Part shown: positions 29,817-35,979 of the stretch, piece after piece
How positions within the stretch are numbered: the stretch's first letter is position 1
Layout: the number at the start of each line of letters is the position of its first letter
DNA from: Cryobacterium sp. GrIS_2_6
GTDB lineage: Bacteria; Actinomycetota; Actinomycetes; Actinomycetales; Microbacteriaceae
DNA: 64,000 nucleotides
Assembly: GCF_035984545.1 (NCBI RefSeq)
Contig: NZ_JAXCHP010000001.1
Location: 3,968,001-4,032,000 of the forward strand
Direction of reading: 5' to 3'
Notes under the pieces: generated by a model
Databases searched by the model: none
Seen by the model: the letters and a program-made list of their open reading frames with translations, nothing else
What the model was told of the DNA's origin: nothing
Position numbers and translations under genes: made by a program

Positions 29817-30509
29817 CTACAGGCCGACGTAGGGGATCATCGCGGTCAGCGCGGCAGCGGTGAGGAAGATCACCACGCCGGTCGACATCAGCACGAGCTG
29901 CACCTTGAACTGGCGCACGAGGGCGGCGATGCCGAGCAGGAACAGCGAGATGGACATCAGCACAGTATTGAGGGTGAGCCGGTCACTGAGGCTGTTGTAC
30001 TCGTCGCCCTGGCCGATCGTCGCGACCGACTTCGCCTGCGTCTCGGAGTAGCCGCCGAAGAGGGTGCTCTGGTATTCCTCATCGTCGAGCGGGCTGTGGT
30101 ACACGGTGGCGTCGGCGGTGTTCTCGGCTTCGGCCCGGGCGATGGCCGCGGCGAAGTCCGTCGAGACCGCCTGGAAGGTCAGGGTGTCGTACTTGCCCGT
30201 CGCGTCGGCGGCGACCGCCGCATCCGTGCTGTCCTTCTCGATGTCGAGCTCGGCGAGGCGGTTCCAGACCTGGGTGTCCTCGAGGAATTGCTGGTTGGCC
30301 TCGAGATAGAGCGACTCCGCCTCGGTGGACTGCGTCGAACCCTTGGTGTACGCCCCGGCCATCTGGCTGTCGTAGAGCGCCGCCTGGAAGGAGGCATAGG
30401 CCGTTGCGATGGAGACGAGGCCGAGGAGGACCGCGATGACGAGCTCCAGGTTGCTGAACATCAGGTTGAGGCGAGGCCTCGCGGACTCGGTGGGCTTGTC
30501 GGACGACAT
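29817..30509 (-). CDS. Three-helix membrane protein of unknown function
   Basis: A 230-residue protein from the ATG at 30509, with AGGAG 7 nt upstream. An in-frame start at 30527 is less well placed. Helix 1 (LELVIAVLLGLVSIATAYASF) is at about residues 21-41. Then comes a long soluble, mostly helical segment rich in Ala/Asp/Glu/Thr (about 42-160). Two C-terminal helices follow (LMSISLFLLGIAALV and LMSTGVVIFLTAAALTAMI). It is upstream of and probably co-transcribed with the clostripain-like lipoprotein, and divergent from guaB3. No enzyme motif is visible. Confidence 0.72.
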   Translation of the reverse strand: MSSDKPTESARPRLNLMFSNLELVIAVLLGLVSIATAYASFQAALYDSQMAGAYTKGSTQSTEAESLYLEANQQFLEDTQVWNRLAELDIEKDSTDAAVAADATGKYDTLTFQAVSTDFAAAIARAEAENTADATVYHSPLDDEEYQSTLFGGYSETQAKSVATIGQGDEYNSLSDRLTLNTVLMSISLFLLGIAALVRQFKVQLVLMSTGVVIFLTAAALTAMIPYVGL

Positions 30510-30603
30510 CGGGTACTCCTGGTGCATCGGGCAGGTTTGCGGGTCTCACCTGCGGGATTTGCGCCAGCCTAGCGGTTCACACCCTCCGGTTACGGGCTGC
30601 GCC

Positions 30604-30609
30604 TAAGCT
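30604..30609 (+). promoter_or_regulatory. guaB3 -10 box, leaderless start
   Basis: TAAGCT lies 6 nt before the guaB3 ATG at 30616, with no ribosome-binding motif between, consistent with a leaderless transcript. Confidence 0.5.
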
Positions 30610-30615
30610 GGGGTT

Positions 30616-31734
30616 ATGGAAATCGAGATCGGCCGCTCCAAGCGCGCTCGCCGCGCGTACGCCTTTGACGACATCGCGGTCGTGCCCAGTCGGCGCACCC
30701 GCGATCCCGAAGACGTGAATGTCAGCTGGACGATCGACGCGTACGAATTCGCGATCCCGTTCCTCGCCGCCCCGATGGACTCCGTGGTCTCCCCGACCAC
30801 GGCGATCATGATGGGCCAGCTCGGCGGCATCGGTGTGCTCGACCTCGAGGGCCTCTGGACCCGCTACGACGACCCGGAACCGCTCCTCGCCGAGATCCGC
30901 GAACTTCCGGCCGACCGTGCGACCGCCCGCATGCAGGAGATGTACTCCGAACCGATCAAGCCGGCCCTCGTCACCGAGCGTCTCGCCCAGATCCGCGCCG
31001 CCGGGGTCACCGTCGCCGGAGCGCTCTCCCCGCAGCGCACCCAGGAACTCTACGAAACCGTCGTCGCCGCCGGCGTCGACCTCTTCGTCATCCGCGGTAC
31101 CACGGTGTCCGCCGAGCACGTCTCGCTCAACCAGGAGCCGCTCAACCTCAAGAAGTTCATCTACGAGCTCGACGTACCCGTCATCGTCGGCGGTGCGGCC
31201 ACATACACGGCGGCCCTGCACCTGATGCGCACCGGCGCGGCCGGCGTGCTCGTCGGCTTCGGCGGCGGCGCGGCGTCGACCACGCGGGCCTCGCTCGGCA
31301 TCCACGCCCCGATGGCCACGGCCGTCGCCGACGTCGCCGGCGCTCGCCGCGACTACCTCGACGAATCCGGCGGACGCTACGTGCACGTCATCGCCGACGG
31401 CGGCCTGAGCACCTCCGGTGACATCGTCAAGGCGCTCGCCTGCGGCGCGGACGCCGTCATGCTCGGCACCACCCTGGCCAGGGCGACGGATGCCCCCGGC
31501 GGCGGATTCCACTGGGGCGCCGAGGTGCACCACCCGCAGCTGCCCCGCGGCAAGCGAGTCGAGGTCGGCACCGTCGCCCCGCTCGAGACCATCCTGTACG
31601 GCCCGACGCCGATCGCCGACGGCACCGCCAACCTCGTCGGCGCCCTGCGCCGGTCGATGGCGACCACCGGTTATTCGACCCTCAAGGAATTCCAGCGCGT
31701 CGAGGTGGTTGTCGCGCCGTACCGAACGAACTAG
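30616..31734 (+). CDS. guaB3: GuaB3-type IMP dehydrogenase-family protein
   Basis: A 372-residue barrel protein of the actinobacterial GuaB3 group, without CBS domains. It opens MEIEIGRSKRARRAYAFDDI, has PFLAAPMDSVVSPTTAIMMGQLGGIGVLDLEGLWTRY, and the long AIMMGQ-type alpha segment typical of the group. At the place of the IMPDH catalytic loop it reads VGFGGGAASTTRASLGI, with Ser where GuaB has Cys. The phosphate-binding ADGGLSTSGDIVKALACGAD is kept. Loss of the Cys argues against normal IMPDH chemistry. Its role (GMP reductase-like or regulatory) is not settled. It is divergent from the preceding membrane gene. Confidence 0.88.
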   Translation: MEIEIGRSKRARRAYAFDDIAVVPSRRTRDPEDVNVSWTIDAYEFAIPFLAAPMDSVVSPTTAIMMGQLGGIGVLDLEGLWTRYDDPEPLLAEIRELPADRATARMQEMYSEPIKPALVTERLAQIRAAGVTVAGALSPQRTQELYETVVAAGVDLFVIRGTTVSAEHVSLNQEPLNLKKFIYELDVPVIVGGAATYTAALHLMRTGAAGVLVGFGGGAASTTRASLGIHAPMATAVADVAGARRDYLDESGGRYVHVIADGGLSTSGDIVKALACGADAVMLGTTLARATDAPGGGFHWGAEVHHPQLPRGKRVEVGTVAPLETILYGPTPIADGTANLVGALRRSMATTGYSTLKEFQRVEVVVAPYRTN

Positions 31735-31773
31735 CGTCGAGGTACGCACCACCACCTCGATGGGAGTACGCAC

Positions 31774-33534
31774 ATGGCAACAGGGAATTCGGTCACGCGG
31801 TCGAACAAGCTGGGACCGGCGGAACGCGCCGCGGCCATTGACAGGCTGAAATCCAAGGAGGTCGACATCCTCGTCGTCGGCGGCGGGATCGTCGGCGCGG
31901 GCAGCGCCCTCGACGCCGTCACCCGCGGACTGAGCGTCGGCATTCTCGAGGCACGGGACTGGGCCAGCGGCACGTCGAGCCGGTCCTCCAAACTCGTGCA
32001 CGGCGGCATCCGCTATCTCGAGCAGCTCGACTTCCGCCTCGTGCGGGAGGCCCTCACCGAGCGGGGGCTGCTCCTCCAGCGGATCGCCCCGCACCTGGTC
32101 AAGCCCGTGCGCTTCCTGTACCCGCTGAAGAAGCGCGTCACCGAGCGTTTCTACGTGGGCGCCGGCATGCTGCTCTACGACATCTTCTCCTACACCGGCG
32201 GCCGGCCGCCGGGGGTCCCGCACCACCGGCACCTGTCCAAGCACCAGGTGATGGGCATGGTGCCGAGCCTCGACGCCGACGCGACGGTCGGCGGTATCAC
32301 CTACTACGACGCGCAGGTCGACGACGCGCTGTACACGGCGTCGCTCGTGCGCACCGCCTCGTTCTACGGCGCCCACGCGGCGAGCCGGGTGCGGGTCGAG
32401 GGCTTCATCAAGGTCGGCGAACGGGTCGTGGGCGTGCGCGCGCACGACCTCGAGACCGGCGAACGCTTCGAGGTGCGCGCGAAGCAGGTCGTCAACGCGA
32501 CAGGCGTGTGGACCGACGACACCCAGCGGATGGTCGGCGAACGCGGCACCTTCAAGGTGCGCGCGAGCAAGGGCATCCACCTCGTCGTGCCCCGCGACCG
32601 GTTCCAGTCGGCGATGGGGCTGCTGCTGCGCACGGAGAAGAGCGTGCTCTTCGTGATCCCGTGGGGCAGGCACTGGCTCATCGGCACCACCGACACCGAC
32701 TGGCACCTCGACAAGGCTCACCCCGCGGCGACGGCCGCCGACATCGACTACCTGCTCGAGCACGTCAATTCGGTGCTGCAGGTGCCGCTGACCCGCGAGG
32801 ACGTCGAGGGTGTCTACGCGGGTCTCCGGCCGCTGCTCGCCGGGGAGTCGGAGCAGACCTCGAAACTGTCCCGCGAACACCTGGTCGGGCACTCCGTTCC
32901 CGGTCTCGTCGTGATCGCCGGCGGCAAGTGGACCACATACCGGATCATGGCGAAGGACGCCATCGACGCGGCCGTTGACGCCCTCGACGGGAAGATCGCC
33001 CCGTCCACGACGCACGAGATCCCGCTGCTCGGTGCGGAGGGGTACAAGGCCGCGTGGAACAAGCGCACCCGCATCGCCACGGCATTCGGGCTGCACACCG
33101 TGCGGGTCGAGCACCTGCTCAACCGGTACGGCACCCTCACCGACGAGCTCCTCGACCTCATCCGGGACCGCCCTGAGCTGATCGAGCCGCTCCCGGGAGC
33201 CGACGACTACATCCAAGCCGAGGTCGTGTATGCGGCCGGCCACCTGGGCGCCCTCCACCTCGAGGACGTCCTGGCCAGGCGCACCCGCATCTCGATCGAG
33301 GCCTGGGATCGCGGGGTCTCCGCGGCGCCGGTCGCGGCCAGGCTGATGGCCGGGGTGCTCGGCTGGGACGCCGAACGCGAGGAACGCGAGGTCGCGGTCT
33401 ACCTCAAGCGCGTCGCCGCGGAACGCGCCTCCCAGCTCGAACCCGACGACGAGTCCGCCGACCGGGTGCGCCTCGAGGCTCCCGACATCGTCCTGACCGA
33501 GCGGTCGGCGATGGGCGACTCCGCCACGCACTGA
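31774..33534 (+). CDS. glpD: Aerobic glycerol-3-phosphate dehydrogenase GlpD
   Basis: FAD enzyme that oxidises sn-glycerol-3-phosphate to dihydroxyacetone phosphate and passes electrons to the quinone pool at the membrane. The protein has 586 residues from the ATG at 31774. The FAD dinucleotide fold is DILVVGGGIVGAG at residues 31-43, followed by ARDWASGTSSRSSKLVHGGIRYLE, the family signature. VPSLDADATVGGITYYDAQVDDA and WLIGTTDTDWH are further conserved blocks. The C-terminal helical domain covers about residues 430-560. A glycerophosphodiester phosphodiesterase that would feed it lies at 43.8 kb. Confidence 0.94.
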   Translation: MATGNSVTRSNKLGPAERAAAIDRLKSKEVDILVVGGGIVGAGSALDAVTRGLSVGILEARDWASGTSSRSSKLVHGGIRYLEQLDFRLVREALTERGLLLQRIAPHLVKPVRFLYPLKKRVTERFYVGAGMLLYDIFSYTGGRPPGVPHHRHLSKHQVMGMVPSLDADATVGGITYYDAQVDDALYTASLVRTASFYGAHAASRVRVEGFIKVGERVVGVRAHDLETGERFEVRAKQVVNATGVWTDDTQRMVGERGTFKVRASKGIHLVVPRDRFQSAMGLLLRTEKSVLFVIPWGRHWLIGTTDTDWHLDKAHPAATAADIDYLLEHVNSVLQVPLTREDVEGVYAGLRPLLAGESEQTSKLSREHLVGHSVPGLVVIAGGKWTTYRIMAKDAIDAAVDALDGKIAPSTTHEIPLLGAEGYKAAWNKRTRIATAFGLHTVRVEHLLNRYGTLTDELLDLIRDRPELIEPLPGADDYIQAEVVYAAGHLGALHLEDVLARRTRISIEAWDRGVSAAPVAARLMAGVLGWDAEREEREVAVYLKRVAAERASQLEPDDESADRVRLEAPDIVLTERSAMGDSATH

Positions 33535-33554
33535 CACAGGCGGTACCGCCACCG

Positions 33555-33593
33555 GGCGGATGCCGGGCGCATGCCGTGCGCCCGGCATCCGCC
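33555..33593. repeat. Perfect 17-bp hairpin, left boundary of the accessory interval
   Basis: GGCGGATGCCGGGCGCA at 33555-33571 pairs perfectly with 33577-33593 over a 5-nt loop. It lies 20 bp after the glpD stop and could terminate that gene. Its core is repeated almost exactly at 35339-35373 on the far side of the next gene. Confidence 0.75.
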
Positions 33594-33675
33594 TCGGCTG
33601 TGTCGCCTCCTCGCCCGCCGGTGCCCGCGCCGGTTTCGGCTCGTCGCGCCGGTGTGTGTGTTCGCGCTCGCGTCC

Positions 33676-33733
33676 GCGCCCATTTCGGCAGCCTGCGCCC
33701 GCGGTTTCGGGTGCGGCCTGCCGAAACGGGCGC
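33676..33733. repeat. 58-bp palindromic element, copy 1
   Basis: Left arm GCGCCCATTTCGGCAGCC, a 23-bp centre beginning TGCGCCCGCGG, and a right arm whose reverse complement is GCGCCCGTTTCGGCAGG. The two arms differ at only one position over the first 15. Confidence 0.75.
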
Positions 33734-33861
33734 GGGCGCGGCTGGCGGATGTCGGGCGCGCCAGCGTCGTCGGGGGAAGTCCGCGTAGTTCGAGCGTGCC
33801 CGTGTGCCCGCGCAGCGCTACTGACCTTCTGCTCGCGCCCGTCCGGCATCCGCTCGCGTCC

Positions 33862-33885
33862 GCGCCCATTTCGGCAGCCTGCGCC
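33862..33885. repeat. Partial copy of the 58-bp element (left arm only)
   Basis: The first 24 bp, starting GCGCCCATTTCGGCAGCC, are identical to copy 1. The rest diverges into GCGCCGGTTTG. Confidence 0.6.
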
Positions 33886-33902
33886 GGTTTGTGTTCGCGC
33901 CC

Positions 33903-33960
33903 GTGCCTATTTCGGCAGCCCGCGCCCGCCGTTTCGGGTGCGGCCCGCGCAAATGGGCGC
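33903..33960. repeat. 58-bp palindromic element, copy 2
   Basis: Left arm GTGCCTATTTCGGCAGCC, centre CGCGCCCGCCGTTTCGGG, right arm reverse complement GCGCCCATTTGCGCGGG. Spacing of arms and centre (18-23-17) is identical to copy 1. The right arm uses the alternative end sequence GCGCGGG. Confidence 0.75.
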
Positions 33961-34043
33961 GGCGGTAGTTGGCGGATGCCGCCGCGCCGGCGCTCGCGAC
34001 CGGCCCGCGCTCGCGACCGCGCTCGCGCCGTCGTACCGGGCTG

Positions 34044-35027
34044 TCACCGCGCCTGCGGAACACCACGTGCGGTGAGGAATCGGCCGAAGACGGAGGGGAC
34101 CTTGAGTAGGTCCCAATCCCAGCGAGAGACCGTCGGACCGCAGGCGCGCACCCGGTCTTCGCGTCGCTTTTCGTCCATGATGACCTCGACCGTCGTGCGT
34201 CCCTTGGTGAATTCCTCTTTGACGTATTTGCCGAAACCGTCGAACTCGCCGACCTTCGAGATTTTGCGCCAGAAGAAGTCGACGAAGGCGATGAAGCCGG
34301 CTTCGTCGTCGAAGCGCACCTGCAGTTCCGGCACGAGGAAGCCCAACATGAATATCAGCGCGCGGCTCACGGATTCGCCCGCTGAACCCGATTCGGAGCT
34401 GGTGAAGTCGACCGCCCGGAATGCCGCGGACCGACCGATCACACGTGCACGGCGGGGAAGCCCGTCGAGGGCGGTCTCGAGTTCCTCCCGGGTCGCCAGG
34501 GCCGTGCCGTGTCGCGGTTTGTGGATCGCCCTGTCGACGATCGCGACGGCGGCAGGGAAGGAAACCACGCGAGCGAGTGCGACGGCGGTGTCAGCCGGGG
34601 CAGTGACGAGGAGGCCGTCGTGTTCGACTATGGAGACCGGTCCGTCCTGGAACCGCCGGATCGTGCCGTGTTTCGACCGGCCACCGCTTGCCGTAGCCGT
34701 CAGGACCTCGATTCCCGCCGGCCAGCGGCCCACGACCGGGAGGTCCCAGATCGCGGCCGCGGAGTGGTGCGAGAAGACGACCGGCGCCTCGCTCATCGCG
34801 GCCAGCGCGCGAACGCGGAGCAGGTATTGCTTCTCCGGCTTGAGCAGCCTCCATTCGACGGTGAGCGTGTACGCGCCCCACCGCAGCCGAATGAGGTGGC
34901 CGCGCTCGATCTCGGAGCGCAGTTCGCGCTCCAGGCCGACCGCCCGCGCATCGCGGCTGAGGAGTATCCCGTCCGGGCGGGCGATGGCGACGAGGAGGGA
35001 GAGGGGCGTCACGGCCGAGATTGACAT
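34044..35027 (-). CDS. AbiEi-like antitoxin N-domain fused to a nuclease-fold-like C-domain
   Basis: A 327-residue protein from the ATG at 35027 (a GTG at 35042 would add five residues). Residues 1-60 resemble the winged-helix AbiEi domain (IARPDGILLSRDARAVGLERELRSEIERGHLIRLRWGAYTL), followed by SHHSAAAIWDLP. The C-terminal part has FVDFFWRKISKVGEFDGFGKY, with an acidic pattern E-x-D then K, and EVIMDEKRREDRVRACG-type residues, similar to DUF559/Vsr-like PD-(D/E)XK nucleases attached to such proteins in actinobacteria. Aromatic and Lys content is higher and GC lower than in neighbours (for example GGTGAATTCCTCTTTGACG), a hint of transfer. No AbiEii toxin partner is adjacent. Function is inferred only. 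Confidence 0.72.
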   Translation of the reverse strand: MSISAVTPLSLLVAIARPDGILLSRDARAVGLERELRSEIERGHLIRLRWGAYTLTVEWRLLKPEKQYLLRVRALAAMSEAPVVFSHHSAAAIWDLPVVGRWPAGIEVLTATASGGRSKHGTIRRFQDGPVSIVEHDGLLVTAPADTAVALARVVSFPAAVAIVDRAIHKPRHGTALATREELETALDGLPRRARVIGRSAAFRAVDFTSSESGSAGESVSRALIFMLGFLVPELQVRFDDEAGFIAFVDFFWRKISKVGEFDGFGKYVKEEFTKGRTTVEVIMDEKRREDRVRACGPTVSRWDWDLLKVPSVFGRFLTARGVPQAR

Positions 35028-35175
35028 GTGCCGAGGTTCCACCTCAGAGGCCGCACCCGAGGGCGCGAGCTCCAGGACTGTGCAGAAAATCCCCGTCGGG
35101 AGCCCGGTTGAGGAGAGCCCTGCCAGCCTCCCGTCGCCGTCGCCGCGGCGTCCGCGCCGCCGCTCCCGGGCGCCC

Positions 35176-35233
35176 GCGCCGGTTTGCGCGGGCCGCGCCT
35201 GCCGTTTCGGGGGCGGCTAGCCGAAACCGGCGC
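35176..35233. repeat. 58-bp palindromic element, copy 3
   Basis: Left arm GCGCCGGTTTGCGCGGGC, centre CGCGCCTGCCGTTTCGGG, right arm reverse complement GCGCCGGTTTCGGCTAG. It has the same 18-23-17 layout as copies 1 and 2, with the two arm types swapped relative to copy 2. Confidence 0.75.
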
Positions 35234-35316
35234 GGCGGCGAGCGCGGCGGCGAGTGGCGGCGGCGAGCGCGGCGGCGAGTGGCGGCGGCGAGCGGCGGCG
35301 GCGAGCGGCGGCGGGG
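35232..35316. repeat. Tandem array of a 12-13 bp GC unit
   Basis: Six units of (G)GCGGCGGCGAG[C/T] follow each other directly. The first two units form a 25-bp block that is repeated exactly. This kind of array can change copy number by slippage. Confidence 0.8.
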
Positions 35317-35338
35317 CCAGCGCAGCATCACGACCGGC

Positions 35339-35373
35339 CGGATGCCGGGCGCACGTCGTGCGCCCGGCATCCG
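35339..35373. repeat. Perfect 16-bp hairpin, right boundary of the accessory interval
   Basis: CGGATGCCGGGCGCAC at 35339-35354 pairs perfectly with 35358-35373 over a 3-nt loop. It shares the core CGGATGCCGGGCGCA with the hairpin at 33555, differing in the loop. Confidence 0.75.
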
Positions 35374-35406
35374 CCTGCGCCCGGCCGGGGTGACGGGCGG
35401 CTTCGA

Positions 35407-35412
35407 TAGACT
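35407..35412 (+). promoter_or_regulatory. -10 box of the antiporter operon
   Basis: TAGACT, a common actinobacterial -10 form, gives a leader of about 30 nt ending in CAGGAG 8 nt before the ATG at 35449. Confidence 0.5.
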
Positions 35413-35448
35413 GGGCCCACTTGCCCTTAATCTTCAGGAGTCGTAACC

Positions 35449-35976
35449 ATGGTTGACGTTCGGCGGGTCAAGCTTCCCGGAGTGGGTGTGCTGCACACCT
35501 TCATCACCGATGACGGCGGCAAGGTCGGCGTCATCGCCCACCGCTCCGGGCACAGCGACCTCATCACCTTCGCGGACGACGAGGGCGGCCCCGACGCGAG
35601 CAAGGTCTCCCTCCGCCTCAACGAAGACGAGGCGCACACCCTCGCCGAACTCCTCGGCGGCACCCAGATCACCGAGTCGCTCACTGCGCTCGACCAGATC
35701 CCCGGTCTCAGCATCGACTGGTTCACGGTCGACTATGAGGACCACATCGCCGGCCAGACCCTCGGCAACCCCGCCGACCGCGGCATCGCCGGCCTCACGG
35801 TCGTCGCCGTCGTGCGCGGCGAGTCCGCCAACCCTGCACCGGCCCAGGACTTCCGGGTCTTCCCCGGCGACACCCTCGTCGTCGCAGGGTCACCGGAGAA
35901 GGTCGCCAAGGCCTTCACGTTCTTCCGCACCGGTGAGCTCAAGGCCAAGACCGTCGACGCGCCGCCTGGGGGCTAA
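35449..35976 (+). CDS. Cation:proton antiporter regulatory subunit (KhtT-like, TrkA_C domain)
   Basis: A 175-residue cytoplasmic protein that would gate the antiporter encoded 3 nt downstream. The N-terminal half (VRRVKLPGVGVLHTFITDDGGKVGVIAHRSG) matches the KhtT/YhaT N-domain. Residues 95-165 form an RCK C-terminal (TrkA_C) domain: GQTLGNPADRGIAGLTVVAVVRG and FRVFPGDTLVVAGSPEKVAKAFTFF. Such subunits bind nucleotides such as c-di-AMP in Bacillus; whether this one does is not visible. The operon order regulator-antiporter-SURF1 is tight. Confidence 0.88.
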   Translation: MVDVRRVKLPGVGVLHTFITDDGGKVGVIAHRSGHSDLITFADDEGGPDASKVSLRLNEDEAHTLAELLGGTQITESLTALDQIPGLSIDWFTVDYEDHIAGQTLGNPADRGIAGLTVVAVVRGESANPAPAQDFRVFPGDTLVVAGSPEKVAKAFTFFRTGELKAKTVDAPPGG

Positions 35977-35979
35977 CGG

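Larger units (their letters stand above)
33594..34043. other. Non-coding, repeat-rich interval downstream of glpD
   Basis: This 450-bp stretch holds no convincing gene. All long open frames lack protein-like composition. It is built of the words GCGCC, TTTCGGCAGCC and CGGATGCC, including two complete 58-bp palindromic elements and at least one partial copy. It separates glpD from the convergent AbiEi-like gene. Confidence 0.7.
35043..35448. other. Non-coding, repeat-rich interval upstream of the antiporter genes
   Basis: This region contains a 58-bp element, a 12-13 bp tandem array, a perfect 16-bp hairpin and, near its right end, the promoter of the K+/H+ antiporter regulatory gene. I see no credible gene in it. 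Confidence 0.7.

Noticed and set aside
35232-35316. Possible CRISPR array
   Set aside because: The units are 12-13 bp with no unique spacers between them, and no cas genes are present. It is a simple tandem repeat.
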